Shown: piece after piece, positions 51,769-60,949 of the stretch | How the letters are laid out: each line of letters begins with the position of its first letter | How positions within the stretch are numbered: position 1 is the first letter of the stretch | Assembly (NCBI RefSeq): GCF_001011035.1 | Contig: NZ_CP011492.1 | Span: 1,371,501 to 1,435,500 of the forward strand | Reading direction: 5' to 3' | From: Streptomyces sp. CNQ-509 | Lineage (GTDB): Bacteria > Actinomycetota > Actinomycetes > Streptomycetales > Streptomycetaceae | DNA length: 64,000 nucleotides | Notes under the pieces: model-generated | The model's input: only the letters and a program-made list of their open reading frames with translations | What the model was told of the DNA's origin: nothing | The model's database searches: none | Position numbers and translations under genes: made by a program

Positions 51769-52128
51769 ATGAGGCTGATCCGCTCCGGCGACGAGCCCGT
51801 GCACGCCCGCTCTCCGCTGCGCATGCGCTTCTGGCTGGCGCTGTGGGGAACGCTCTGGATGATCGCGGGCACGGTGTTCTTCGTCGCCGTCGACCAACCG
51901 GTGTGGGCCGGGGTGACCGCGGCTCTCGCCCTGATCACGGCCATCGACATCGCGGTGGTGATCCGGCACATCAGACAGGGCTCGCGTTTCCAGCCGGGCC
52001 CGGGAGTGCCGCCGTACGAGCCGACGGGTGAGGACGAGGAACCGCGCGAGCCGATACGCGGAGACGGGGATCCGCACGAGCCGATACGTGACACCCGGGA
52101 ACTCGACGAGCCGAGGCGGTGGCGCTGA
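51769..52128 (+). CDS. DUF6343-type small membrane protein
   Basis: 119 residues: RSGDEPVHARSPLRMRFWLALWG, then two membrane helices (about 23-43 and 48-66), RHIRQGSRFQPGPGVPPYEP and a charged, repetitive tail with three EPIR-type units (EPREPIR, PHEPIRD). The start and central motifs match the DUF6343 family of Streptomyces. ATG 51769 follows GGAGG with about 8 bases between. Function unknown. Confidence 0.75.
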   Translation: MRLIRSGDEPVHARSPLRMRFWLALWGTLWMIAGTVFFVAVDQPVWAGVTAALALITAIDIAVVIRHIRQGSRFQPGPGVPPYEPTGEDEEPREPIRGDGDPHEPIRDTRELDEPRRWR

Positions 52129-52199
52129 CGGTGGCGGGGGTCTCCGGGGAGGACCGGTGCGGGGCCGCGATGGAGCGTGGGCAGGCCGGCCGGCTTCCG

Positions 52200-52220
52200 G
52201 CGGCCGTCGGCTACGGCCGC
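52200..52220. terminator. Short hairpin at a convergent junction
   Basis: GCGGCCGT and its complement around a 5-base loop at the end of the leftward kinase-like gene, whose stop it overlaps. Weak candidate terminator for the rightward DUF6343 gene. Confidence 0.4.
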
Positions 52221-52852
52221 TCGGGGCGCCAGGCCGGGCGGCGCGGGTCGTCGAGGCGGACGAGCACGTCGGCGGAGGCCGCGGGGTCGGCTTCTTCCTC
52301 GTAGCGGGCGAAGGCGGGCAGTGTCCAGCGCTCCTGCTCCGGTGTGCGCCGGGCGAGGGCCGCGGCGGAGAGACGGAGGTGGACGACGAAGTCGAAGGGG
52401 AACCAGCGGCCGAGCAGCAGCGGCCCGTGCAGCAGCACGACGCCGCCGGGCGGGAGCCGGACGTACGGGCTGCGCGTGGCGCGGTCGGTGGCGGGGTCCC
52501 AGAGGTCGGGCAGGACGCGGCCGTCGCCGCCGGGCTCCAGCGGGCCGAAGACCTCGCGCCAGAGCGCGCCGGTGTCGAGCCAGATGTCGTAGTACGCGTC
52601 GGGGTCCTCGCGCCCGAACTCGTAGCGCAGCGAGGCGGCCCGCAAAAATCCGCCCGTGTCCAGGACGAGCGCTTCACGCCCGCGCACCCGGAGCGCGTCA
52701 CCCACCCGGGCGGCGAGCGCCCCGGGCCCGGCCGCGGGGGGGCCGTCCACGGCGACACGCAGCCGCAGGCCGCCGTCCGCCGCCTTCGTCTCGGCGATGC
52801 GCTCGGCCAGCGCCTCGGTGAGCCGTTCCCAGGAGATCGGTTCCAACTGCAC
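52211..52852 (-). CDS. Uridine kinase-like P-loop protein lacking the Walker A lysine
   Basis: 213 residues, the length and layout of Streptomyces uridine-kinase-like proteins: RLRVAVDGPPAAGPGALAARV at 31-50, EALVLDTGGFLRAASLRYEFGREDPDAYYDIWLDTGALWREV, VVLLHGPLLLGRWFPFDFVVHL and a C-terminal ARYEEEADPAASADVLVRLDDP. At the P-loop the expected GKS/T is replaced by GPG, so the phosphate-binding lysine is absent. It may bind but not phosphorylate nucleosides, or be regulatory. Confidence 0.78.
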   Translation of the reverse strand: MQLEPISWERLTEALAERIAETKAADGGLRLRVAVDGPPAAGPGALAARVGDALRVRGREALVLDTGGFLRAASLRYEFGREDPDAYYDIWLDTGALWREVFGPLEPGGDGRVLPDLWDPATDRATRSPYVRLPPGGVVLLHGPLLLGRWFPFDFVVHLRLSAAALARRTPEQERWTLPAFARYEEEADPAASADVLVRLDDPRRPAWRPERP

Positions 52853-53222
52853 GGTCCCATGATGCCGCGCGGCGAGGGGCGGTCGCCCGAGTCCGGAGGG
52901 GCGGTACGGCGACCGCGGGGAGTTCTCGGTGCGTGTACGTCACCGGAAGGCGGGCCCCTCCGCGTGGGGCCCGCGCGCCGCCACTCGCCGGCGGCCGGGT
53001 GATCCGGGCGGCGGGCGGCTCGGTGGCTCGGTGGCTCGGCGCGGGCGGCTCTCCCGAGCGCCCGGGGGTCTTCCGCACGGCGCCCCCGCGGTCCACCTCG
53101 CCGCGGGCGGGCCGGTGATCCCGCGGGCTGCCCGACCGGACGGCCGGCGGGGGTGGTTGAGTACGGGGCAGCGGATGTGAGCAGGCGTACCGCGGTCGAC
53201 GCCGCAGGCAGGGGGCACACAC
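52853..53222. other. 370-base non-coding divergent region
   Basis: No supported gene. It holds a hairpin at 52950-52974 (GCGGGCCCC with complement, 7-base loop) and a direct repeat GGTGGCTC near 53030. It should carry promoters for the divergent kinase-like and beta-helix genes; no consensus pair was convincing. Confidence 0.6.
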
Positions 53223-54992
53223 GTGGGACCGGACGAGCTGAGCCCACCCGAGCGGCGGCTGTGGGAAGCCTTCCCCACCGCCGGGCACGTCGATCTCCGT
53301 ACCGGCGACCCCGCCGCGGACGACCCGGTCAGGGGCGCCGCCTGGGGCCCGGAGCGGGTCGTGCGCGCGGAGGTCGTCGCCGCGCTGCTGCTCGGCGCGC
53401 GCGACGGCGAGTCCGGGCACACCGCCGCGGTCCAGCTCACCGGCGCCCGGATCACCGGCCGCCTCGCGCTCGACCACGCCGACGTCCAGCACCATCTGCG
53501 GCTCCAGGACTGCTCGTTCGAGGAGTCCGCCGACCTCTACGGCGCCCGTACGCGCCAGCTCAGCTTCAACGGCTCGCACCTGCCGGGCCTGCTCGCCTCC
53601 CATCTCTGGGCCGAGGGCAGCCTCCGCTTCACCGGTTGCACGACCAGCGGCAAGATCCGGCTCGTCGCCACCCGCATAGCCGGGACCCTCATCCTCAACG
53701 GCGCCCGGCTCCACGACCCCGGTGGCGAGGTGCTCAACGCCACCCGTCTGCAAGTCGACAACGACATCCTCATGCGCGACGACTTCTCCGCGCAGGGCAC
53801 GGTCGTGCTGCGCAGCGCCCGCATCGGCGGCAGCCTCGACCTGCGCACCGCCCGCCTCGACGCCGGCTCCGGTGAGGCCGCGCTCGACGCGGCCCGGGTG
53901 CAGGTCGACGGCGATTTCTCCGCCTACCGGCTGTCGGCCACCGGCAGGCTCGGCCTCCGGAACGCCACCGTCGCCGGCGCGACCTTCCTGCGCTCCGCCT
54001 CCCTCGACAACCCCGACGGACGCACTCTGGACGCCCCGGGCATGCACGTCGGCTCCGACGTCGTGCTCGACAAGCACTTCCGGTCCCACGGCCAGATTCG
54101 GCTGGCCGACGCGACCGTCGGCGGCCGGCTGGTGATGAGCGGGGCCACGCTGCGGGCCGAGGCGGACGACGCGGCACTCGACGCGTACGGGATCCAGATC
54201 GGCGCCGACGCCGTGCTCGACCACGTGACGGCCACCGGTCTGGTCCGGCTGTCGGGCGCGCAGATCACCGGCCGCATCGAGGCCGACGGCAGCCGCATCA
54301 GCGGCCACACCCCCGGCGCCACCGCGCTCAGCCTGCGCCGCACCACCGCCCGCGAGGCCGACATGCGCACCACACGCCTCGACGGCGCCCTCGACATGCG
54401 CTACTCGGCGCTCGGCGTGCTGCACGACGCGGCCGCCACCTGGCCGCCCCGCGTCCGCCTCGACGGCGCGGTGTACGAACAGCTCCACGACCCGCTCGCC
54501 GCCGCCGAGCGGCTGCCCTGGCTGAGCCGGGGCGACAGCGCATACGTTCCGCAGCCCTACGAGCAGTTGGCCGCCGTGTACCGCCACCTCGGGCACGAGG
54601 ACGACGCCCGCCGCGTCCTGCTCGCCAAGCAGCGCGCCCGCCGCCGCCAACTGCCCTGGTACGCCCGCGTCTGGGGCGCCGTCCAGGACGCCGTCGTCGG
54701 CTACGGCTACCGTCCCGAGCGCGCCGTCGCCTGGCTGGCCGGGCTGCTGGCGCTGGGTTCGCTGCTCTTCTCGGCGAAGGAGCCGCGGCCGCTGGAGCCC
54801 GGCAAGGAGATCGAGTTCAACCCGTTCGTCTACACGCTCGACACGCTGCTGCCGGTCGTCGACTTCGGCCAGGGCAACGCGTTCGCGCCCGGCGGCGGCG
54901 CGCAGTGGGTGGCGTACGTGCTCGCCGCCGCCGGGTGGATCCTCGCCACCGCCGTGGCCGCCGGCGCGGCGCGGGCGCTCAACCGGGCGTAG
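53223..54992 (+). CDS. Beta-helix repeat membrane protein (often labelled membrane-associated oxidoreductase)
   Basis: 589 residues. From about 60 to 400 it consists of ~20-residue repeats of the type LxGAxIxGxLxLxxAxLxxx (AVQLTGARITGRLALDHADV; GTVVLRSARIGGSLDLRTARL), suggesting a right-handed beta-helix like pentapeptide or bactofilin proteins. After a short helical part come two or more membrane helices (AWLAGLLALGSLLF; WVAYVLAAAGWILATAVAAGAA). No nucleotide-binding or redox motif is visible, so the common oxidoreductase label is not supported. GTG 53223 has AGGGGG upstream. Function unknown. Confidence 0.82.
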   Translation: MGPDELSPPERRLWEAFPTAGHVDLRTGDPAADDPVRGAAWGPERVVRAEVVAALLLGARDGESGHTAAVQLTGARITGRLALDHADVQHHLRLQDCSFEESADLYGARTRQLSFNGSHLPGLLASHLWAEGSLRFTGCTTSGKIRLVATRIAGTLILNGARLHDPGGEVLNATRLQVDNDILMRDDFSAQGTVVLRSARIGGSLDLRTARLDAGSGEAALDAARVQVDGDFSAYRLSATGRLGLRNATVAGATFLRSASLDNPDGRTLDAPGMHVGSDVVLDKHFRSHGQIRLADATVGGRLVMSGATLRAEADDAALDAYGIQIGADAVLDHVTATGLVRLSGAQITGRIEADGSRISGHTPGATALSLRRTTAREADMRTTRLDGALDMRYSALGVLHDAAATWPPRVRLDGAVYEQLHDPLAAAERLPWLSRGDSAYVPQPYEQLAAVYRHLGHEDDARRVLLAKQRARRRQLPWYARVWGAVQDAVVGYGYRPERAVAWLAGLLALGSLLFSAKEPRPLEPGKEIEFNPFVYTLDTLLPVVDFGQGNAFAPGGGAQWVAYVLAAAGWILATAVAAGAARALNRA

Positions 54993-55052
54993 CGGGGCGG
55001 TCGTGAGAAGGAAGGGCTACGCCGGGTCCGCGGCGGGGCGGCTGCGGCCCGA

Positions 55053-55107
55053 GCGGCAGCGGCCGTCGACGGGGGCCAGGAGAGCCCGCCGAGGGGGCCG
55101 CTGCCGC
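55053..55107. terminator. Inverted repeat between convergent genes
   Basis: GCGGCAGCGGCC (55053-55064) and its exact complement (55096-55107), 31 bases apart, lie between the beta-helix gene and the convergent sugar-isomerase gene. Likely bidirectional terminator, with a large loop. Confidence 0.55.
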
Positions 55108-55239
55108 CGCGCCGGGACCCGCGAACACCCGCCCGGGTGCGGGTCCGCCCCGGTGCGTCCCCCCGCCCGGGAACGCACCGGAAGGACCGGATACGCCGTG
55201 GGTGGCGTCGGTGCCCTGAGCAGCGGGACCGGCAGCGCT

Positions 55240-56190
55240 TCAGTAGCGCAGCGCCGCCAGGTACTCGTAGCTGTTGCGCGCCGTCGCGAAGGGGTCGGAC
55301 GGGTTGTCGTGCTCGACGAGCCACTGCTTGACCCCGCCGCTCTCCGCCCCCTGGAACATCTCCGGGAAGTCCAGCACGCCGGAGCCGACGTCGGCGAAGT
55401 CGCCGTTCGGCGCCATGTCCTTGACGTGCAGGGCGGGGAAGCGGCCGGGGTGCCGGCGGAAGTACGTGAGCGGGTCGGCACCGCCGCGCACCCCCCAGTA
55501 CACGTCGAACTCGAAGGCGACCAGGTGGGGATCGGTCTCGTTGACGAGGATGTCGAACAGCACCTCGCCGTCGACGGTGGCGTGGTCGTTGCCGTGGTTG
55601 TGGAAGAGCACCTGCTGCAGGCCGGCGTCGCGGCAGGCGCGGCCCGCCGCGTTGAGCTTGCGCGCGGCCTCGCGGAAGCCGGCCGGCGTGTGCATGGCGC
55701 CGGGCAGGCTGGGGACGACGACCCACTTGCCGCCCAGGGTGTGGACGTCCTCGATCGCCTTCGGCAGCCCGCTGCCGGAGACGATGTCCCACCCGACGTG
55801 CTCCAGCACGGCCGAGAGCCCGGCGTCGTCGATCATGCCGCGGATCTGCTGCGCGTTGTGACCGTGCCGGCCGCTGACGCCGACGGTGGCGTAGCCGATG
55901 TCCGACAACCGCTGGAGCGTCCCGGCGAAGTCGGTGGCCAGCGGCCCGCGCATGGTGTAGAGGTGCATGCCGATGCCGCCCGGCGGGATACGCCGCTTGC
56001 CCGGCAGGCCGCCGCCGCACGCGTCCGCCTCGGCCGCCGCCGCGGGTCCTGCCGCGCCGCCGAGGGCGGCGGCCGTACCGGCGCCGAGCGCCGCGGTGAG
56101 CAGAGCGCGCCTTCCCAGCCCGCTGTTCGCCGGCCGCCGGGACCTGCCCGTCCCGTCGGCTCCCTGGTCCGTTTCGTGCCTGCCGTTCAT
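55240..56190 (-). CDS. Tat-exported sugar phosphate isomerase/epimerase-like protein
   Basis: 316 residues. The N-terminus [23 protein letters not shown] is a twin-arginine signal. The mature part is a xylose-isomerase-like TIM barrel: GIGMHLYTMRGPL, VLFHNHGNDHA and VAFEFDVYWGVRGGADP, with DMAPNGDFADVGSGVLDF near the C-terminus. The His/Asp/Glu ligands are consistent with a metal-dependent enzyme. ATG 56190 is chosen; a GTG six bases earlier is equally possible. A perfect LacI-type operator lies 40 bases upstream, so sugar induction is likely. Substrate unknown. Confidence 0.88.
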   Translation of the reverse strand: MNGRHETDQGADGTGRSRRPANSGLGRRALLTAALGAGTAAALGGAAGPAAAAEADACGGGLPGKRRIPPGGIGMHLYTMRGPLATDFAGTLQRLSDIGYATVGVSGRHGHNAQQIRGMIDDAGLSAVLEHVGWDIVSGSGLPKAIEDVHTLGGKWVVVPSLPGAMHTPAGFREAARKLNAAGRACRDAGLQQVLFHNHGNDHATVDGEVLFDILVNETDPHLVAFEFDVYWGVRGGADPLTYFRRHPGRFPALHVKDMAPNGDFADVGSGVLDFPEMFQGAESGGVKQWLVEHDNPSDPFATARNSYEYLAALRY

Positions 56191-56229
56191 GCGCACAACC
56201 GCCTCTCCCGCGTCTGACCAGTCCCGCCT

Positions 56230-56243
56230 AGAAAGCGCTTTCT
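56230..56243. promoter_or_regulatory. LacI-family operator, perfect palindrome
   Basis: AGAAAGCGCTTTCT is exactly self-complementary with the central CG typical of LacI/GalR operators. It lies 40 bases upstream of the sugar isomerase-like gene start, where a repressor would overlap the promoter. No LacI gene is in the window. Confidence 0.7.
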
Positions 56244-56421
56244 GGCATGCGCGCATCAGAGTAAGCGGCCCGCGTCACGCGGTCAACGGTTCTGTGCACG
56301 GCGGCGGCTTCTGCGGCACCCGCGGCCCGAACAGGCGCACGTCGGCGCACCCCGGCGCGCACCCGCGCTGCTCACGCCGGCTTGCCCGGCTTGCCCGGCG
56401 TGTGCGGCACGCCCCGGCGCC

Positions 56422-57096
56422 TCAGAGCCGGATCAGCACGTCGTCCAGTTCCTTGCGCCGGATGTCCGGCACCCGCGCTCCGTCCGCCGGGTAGCCGACC
56501 GGGATCACGTACGCCGCCCGCTCCTCCGGCGGCCGCTCGCACACCTCGCCGAGGAACCGCATCGGGCTCGGCGTGTGCGTGAGTGTCGCGAGCCCCGCCT
56601 GGTGCAGCGAGGCGAGCAGGAAGCCGACGGCGATGCCGACCGACTCCTTCGTGTAGTACGGCCGCGGGCTCTGCGGCCCCTTGTGCACCTCGAAGACGAC
56701 GATCACCGCGGGCGCGGACTCCAGGAACGGCTTGTGCCAGTCCGTGCCCAGCGGCGCCAGCGCCGCCAGCCACTCCGGCGACGCCCGCCGCGCGTAGAAC
56801 TCCCGCTCCGCCTGCTCCGCAGCCTCCCGCAGCCGCCGCTTGCGGTCCTGGTCGGTGACGACGACGAAGCGCCAGGGCTGCACGTTGGCGCCGCTCGGCG
56901 CGGTGGCCGCGGTGCGGATCGCCCACTCCAGGACGCCGTCCGGGATCGGGCGCGGCGAGAAGTCCCGTACGGTACGGCGGCGGGTCATCGCCTCGTGGAA
57001 GGCCCGGCTGCGCACCTCCGCGTCGGACGCCGGCACGCCGAGGGGCTCGTACGGGACGGTGGGATACGGGGCCGGATACGGCTGCGAGGTCGTCAT
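56422..57096 (-). CDS. Nitroreductase-family flavoprotein
   Basis: FMN-dependent oxidoreductase, 224 residues: RRRTVRDFSPRPIPDGVLEWAIRTAATAPSG with NVQPWRFVVV forms the FMN site near residues 40-80, and TKESVGIAVGFLLASLHQAGLATLTHTPSPM is the second half. The pattern is closest to the iodotyrosine-deiodinase/BluB-like branch. A tyrosine/proline-rich 20-residue N-terminus precedes the domain. Natural substrate unknown. Confidence 0.92.
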   Translation of the reverse strand: MTTSQPYPAPYPTVPYEPLGVPASDAEVRSRAFHEAMTRRRTVRDFSPRPIPDGVLEWAIRTAATAPSGANVQPWRFVVVTDQDRKRRLREAAEQAEREFYARRASPEWLAALAPLGTDWHKPFLESAPAVIVVFEVHKGPQSPRPYYTKESVGIAVGFLLASLHQAGLATLTHTPSPMRFLGEVCERPPEERAAYVIPVGYPADGARVPDIRRKELDDVLIRL

Positions 57097-57194
57097 CAGC
57101 CCAGCAGAACACGCCCCGCGACCTTGGCCCAGACCTGATACGAGCCGAACGCCCGCGGCCGTGCCCGCCCCCGCGGCCCGCCCGCCGCAGTTCC

Positions 57195-57560
57195 CTACTC
57201 CTCGAAGCCCGCCGCGTCCACGAAATCCGGCCGCGGGTCCAGGGCCGCCGCCAGCCGGAAGTGCCGGCGCACCTCATCCGGGTCGCCCCCCGCCCGCTCC
57301 AGCGTGCGGGCCAGGGCGAAGTGCGCGTAGGCGTTGTCCGGCTCGCGGTCGATGACCGTGCGGAAGTCGGCCTCGGCCGGGCCGAGGCGGGCGCTCATGA
57401 AGTACGCGCGGGCGCGCAGCAGCCGCGGCGAGACCTTCTCGGGATGGGCCTCGACCAGCGGGTCGAGCAGTTGGACCGCGCCGCGCGGATCACGGGCGGC
57501 GAGCAACTGCTCGGCCGCCCGGTAGTCGACGACGTCGGTCTCCGGGCTGCGCTCGGCCAC
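57195..57560 (-). CDS. Tetratricopeptide-repeat protein
   Basis: 121 residues with about two to three TPR units (AEQLLAARDPRGAVQLLDPLVEAHP; RLLRARAYFMSARLGPAEADFRTVI; AYAHFALARTLERAGG). Likely a protein-protein adaptor. GTG 57560 has GGAAGGAG six bases upstream. It lies 98 bases downstream of coaE on the same strand. Confidence 0.9.
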   Translation of the reverse strand: MAERSPETDVVDYRAAEQLLAARDPRGAVQLLDPLVEAHPEKVSPRLLRARAYFMSARLGPAEADFRTVIDREPDNAYAHFALARTLERAGGDPDEVRRHFRLAAALDPRPDFVDAAGFEE

Positions 57561-57658
57561 GGCGGACTCCTTCCTCGTCTGCTGCGTCTTTCCGTCTCCC
57601 GCCTTCCCGCTTCCGCGCCGGGAGACCGCCGGGAGGCGATTCGCCTCCCAACACGGGA

Positions 57659-58279
57659 TCATGCCCCGCTGTTCCGCCCCCTGACCCCCTTGCGTGCCAC
57701 CAGTTCCTCCCAGACCTTCCGTACCCGCTCCGCCAGCTCCTCCGGCGTCCCGTCGTTCTCCACGACGATGTCGGCGATCGCCAGCCGCTCCTCGCGCGTG
57801 GCCTGCGCCGCCATCCGGGCGCGCGCCTCGTCCGGCGCCATGCCGCGCAGCCGCACCAGCCGGTCGAGCTGGGTGGCAGGCGAGGCGTCGACTACTACGA
57901 CGACGTCGTACAGCCCGGCGAGATCGTTCTCGGCCAGCAACGGCACGTCGTTCACGACGATCGCGTCCGGGCCCGCGGCCTCCTGCAGCGCGGCGGAGCG
58001 CTCGCGGACCAGGGGGTGGACGATGGCGTTCAGCGCCCGGCGCCGGTCGGCGTCGGCGAAGACGATGCTTCCGAGCTTCGCCCGGTCCAGGCTGCCGTCC
58101 GCGGCGACGACGCCGTCACCGAACTCCGCGACGACCGCGGCAAGACCCGGGGTGCCGGGCTCCACCACCTCGCGGGCGATCTTGTCGGAGTCGACGAGCA
58201 CCGCCCCGTACGAGACCAGCAGCCGCGACACCGCGCTCTTGCCGGCGCCGATCCCGCCGGTCAGTCCCACCGTCAGCAT
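57659..58279 (-). CDS. coaE: Dephospho-CoA kinase
   Basis: Last step of coenzyme A biosynthesis, phosphorylating the ribose 3'-hydroxyl. 206 residues: Walker [18 protein letters not shown] at residue 5, [27 protein letters not shown] and the core [11 protein letters not shown]. Starts MLTVGLTGG. In many actinobacteria it neighbours rpsA; here the upstream neighbour is a PAC2 gene. Confidence 0.96.
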   Translation of the reverse strand: MLTVGLTGGIGAGKSAVSRLLVSYGAVLVDSDKIAREVVEPGTPGLAAVVAEFGDGVVAADGSLDRAKLGSIVFADADRRRALNAIVHPLVRERSAALQEAAGPDAIVVNDVPLLAENDLAGLYDVVVVVDASPATQLDRLVRLRGMAPDEARARMAAQATREERLAIADIVVENDGTPEELAERVRKVWEELVARKGVRGRNSGA

Positions 58280-58367
58280 GGGTCCAGCGTAGGCCGCGAA
58301 CGCGCGGAGGGCGGGCGCCGGAGCGGACGGCTCGCGCTCCGGCGCCCGCCCCCGCGCGGCCCGCGCC

Positions 58368-59294
58368 TCAGTCGCCCTCCTCGCGCTCCGCGAGGAACCG
58401 CTCGAAGGCGTTGCCCAGCTCGTCCGCCGAGGGCAGCTCGGCGGGCTCCGCCATCAGGTTCTCCCGGTCGTCGCCGCCGGCCAGCGCGTCGTACTGGTGC
58501 TCAAGCCCGCGGACCATGCCCACCAGTTCCTCGTCGCCCTCGTCGACCTGGCGCTCGATCTCGTTCTGCACCTTCAGCGCCTCGGAGCGCAGCGCGTGCG
58601 CCACGCCCGGCAGGACGAGGCCCGTCGCGGAGGTGATCGACTCCAGGACGGTCAGCGCCGCGTCGGGGTACGGGGTGCGGGCCAGGTAGTGCGGCACGTG
58701 CGCGGCGACGCCCAGCACGTCGTGACCGGCCTCCCCGAGCCGGTACTCCAGCAGCGCGTCGGCGCTGCCGGGGACCTGCGCCTCGTCGAAGACGCCGCGA
58801 TGGCCCGGCACCAGGTCGACACGGTTGCCGTGCGGCGTGAGGCCCACCGGGCGGGTGTGCGGCACGCCCATGGGGACGCCGTGGAAGTTGACTGCCAGGC
58901 GCACGTTCAGCCGCTCCACGATCTCGCGGACGGCCTCGGCGAAGCGCTCCCACTCCACGTCTGGCTCGGGGCCCGTCATCAGCAGGAACGGACTCGCGGT
59001 CGCGTCGCGTACGAGGTGGAGTTCGAGTTTGGGGACTTCGTACGCGGCCCAGTGGTCGCGACGGAAGGTCATGAGGGGCCGGCGGGCGCGGTAGTCGACG
59101 AGCCGGTCGTGGTCGAAGCGGGCGACGACCTCGTGCGGAAGGTCGTCGAGAAGCCGCTCGTTGATCTGGGCGCCGGTCTCGCCCGCGTCCATGAAGCCTT
59201 CGAGGTGGTAGAGCAGGGTCAGCCCCGCCGAGTCGTGCTCCAGCACCGCGTCGACGGCCGCGAGCCCGCTGGGGTCCCATTCGTACATGCTCAT
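58368..59294 (-). CDS. PAC2 (proteasome-assembly-chaperone-like) family protein
   Basis: 308 residues of the actinobacterial PAC2 family, related in fold to eukaryotic proteasome assembly chaperone 2: [62 protein letters not shown] and [17 protein letters not shown]. The acidic C-terminus includes [18 protein letters not shown] 59294 (MSMYEWDP); an in-frame M two codons later is possible. The role in actinobacteria is not established. Confidence 0.9.
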   Translation of the reverse strand: MSMYEWDPSGLAAVDAVLEHDSAGLTLLYHLEGFMDAGETGAQINERLLDDLPHEVVARFDHDRLVDYRARRPLMTFRRDHWAAYEVPKLELHLVRDATASPFLLMTGPEPDVEWERFAEAVREIVERLNVRLAVNFHGVPMGVPHTRPVGLTPHGNRVDLVPGHRGVFDEAQVPGSADALLEYRLGEAGHDVLGVAAHVPHYLARTPYPDAALTVLESITSATGLVLPGVAHALRSEALKVQNEIERQVDEGDEELVGMVRGLEHQYDALAGGDDRENLMAEPAELPSADELGNAFERFLAEREEGD

Positions 59295-59496
59295 GGGGGT
59301 GTAACACCCCGCGTGCCCGCGGTGATTCCCGGTGACGCGGACGGATTCCGCGGGCGGCGGCCGCGGCGTCCGCAGACCAGGTCAGCTCCTCTCCCCCGCA
59401 CCGGATCCGGCCCCTCGACTGGCTGGATCATGACCTACGGCGGCGGAACCTCGCCGCGGCGTATAGCGTCCTTCTTCGCAGAAGGAGGGGGTCGTC

Positions 59497-60825
59497 GTGC
59501 CTGAGGAGGGGCCGGGAGGAGAAGTCCCGGGCGGGCGCGGTGGGTTGCGGGAGCCGCTACGGCCCCGCCGAGGGGGGCGGCGCCGCATGTCGCGCTCCCT
59601 CACGCTCGCCGCCATCGGTGCCTGCATCCTCGTGATCGCGAGCATCGTCGTGTCCGCATGGCCCGGCGGCAGCGGGCTGAGACCGCCGGGGACGCCGTCG
59701 CCCGACGCCACCACGGCCGCCGCCTTCACCGGCGTGTACCGCATCGGCGCCCTCGGCGACGCCGACCCGGGCGGCGGGCAGGACGCCGTGCTGAACCGCA
59801 GCGTGGCCCGGGCGCTCTCCGACCACGGGAACGGCAGCGGCGGCGGCAACGGCGGCGTGGCGACACCCCCGCTGGCCGTCTCCGACCTCACCGCCTACAA
59901 GGAGTCCACCGAGCCCGCGAACCGCCGGCTCATAGCCCGCTGGCTGGAGATGGAGCCGGGCCTGACCGGGGTCGTCGGCGGCGACCCCGCGCTCAAGCTG
60001 CCGGAGAGCGGCCTGACGTCCTTCCGCCTCCCCGTCGTACGGGCCTGCCGCCACGACGGCGCCGGCCTCAACCCCGAGCCGCGCTACGCCGACACCAACG
60101 AGCTGCGCTCCTCCGCCTCCACCGCGGACATGGGCGTCGTCATGGCCCGCCACCTCGCCGCCGAGCCCGGGGTCCGCAAGGTCTACGTCCGCGGCGACAC
60201 CGCCGCGGGCCCCACCCGGGCCCTGGTCGAGCGGCTGCGCGCGGACGGCGTCGCGGTGCGGACGGGCGACGCGGGGCAGCTCGCCGACGCCCTCGGCCGG
60301 TTCGAGCCCGACGCGGTGTTCCTGGAGGGCGGGGCGGCGAACCTGGCGGACTGGCTGGAGCAGGTCGAGGAGAGCGGGTTCGCCGGGGTGAAGGCGCTGT
60401 GGGACCCGACGGCGCCGACGTGCACCGGCCGCAACACCGCGGCCGACGAGGACTTCTCCGTCCCGGACGGCTGGCTCACCGTCCGCGGCCACTACGACGT
60501 CCGCCTGGACCCCGACGCCGGCCGCCGCGCCACCGTCCGCAAGGTCCTCGGCGACGACCTGGCCACCCGCCCGTACGCCGTCGAGACCTACGACGCCGCC
60601 AGCGCCATGCTCTCCGCCTGGGACACCGTCTCGGCGGAGGACCGCAACAGCAACGAGCCGGACATGGCCCGCGCGGCATTGGCCGAGGCGCTGCCGACGG
60701 TGCCGGTGCGGGGGACGCTGGGCGGCTGGTGGAAGGAGCTGTCGGAGGCCGAGGCGCACCCGGTGGTGTGGATCGACCGCCGGGAGGGCGGCGAGTGGCG
60801 GCAGGAGGCGGAGAAGCGCCGCTGA
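59497..60825 (+). CDS. Membrane-anchored periplasmic-binding-protein-like protein
   Basis: 442 residues. A basic N-terminus (RPRRGGRRRMSRS) is followed by one membrane helix (about 33-53, LAAIGACILVIASIVVSAW). The extracellular part has a type 1 solute-binding layout: GVVGGDPALKLPESGLTSFRLPVV, GVVMARHLAAEPGVRKVYVRGDTAAGPTRALVERLRADGV, FEPDAVFLEGGAANLADWLEQ, and AVETYDAASAMLSAWD. No ABC transporter genes are adjacent, so it may be a sensor or orphan receptor. GTG 59497 has AAGGAGG eight bases upstream. Confidence 0.78.
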   Translation: MPEEGPGGEVPGGRGGLREPLRPRRGGRRRMSRSLTLAAIGACILVIASIVVSAWPGGSGLRPPGTPSPDATTAAAFTGVYRIGALGDADPGGGQDAVLNRSVARALSDHGNGSGGGNGGVATPPLAVSDLTAYKESTEPANRRLIARWLEMEPGLTGVVGGDPALKLPESGLTSFRLPVVRACRHDGAGLNPEPRYADTNELRSSASTADMGVVMARHLAAEPGVRKVYVRGDTAAGPTRALVERLRADGVAVRTGDAGQLADALGRFEPDAVFLEGGAANLADWLEQVEESGFAGVKALWDPTAPTCTGRNTAADEDFSVPDGWLTVRGHYDVRLDPDAGRRATVRKVLGDDLATRPYAVETYDAASAMLSAWDTVSAEDRNSNEPDMARAALAEALPTVPVRGTLGGWWKELSEAEAHPVVWIDRREGGEWRQEAEKRR

Positions 60826-60873
60826 GCGCGGGGTTCCGCCCGGCGTGGCCGCATGCCTTGCCGTACGCGCACG

Positions 60874-60921
60874 GGCCCGCCCGTACGGCCGTGGCCGCAG
60901 CCCTGGCCGTACGGGCGGGCC
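60874..60921. terminator. Perfect 17-bp-stem bidirectional terminator hairpin
   Basis: GGCCCGCCCGTACGGCC (60874-60890) and its exact complement (60905-60921) with a 14-base loop, centred between the convergent solute-binding-like and MMPL genes. Confidence 0.85.
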
Positions 60922-60949
60922 GCCGCGCGCCCCGGCGGTCGCCGGTGCC

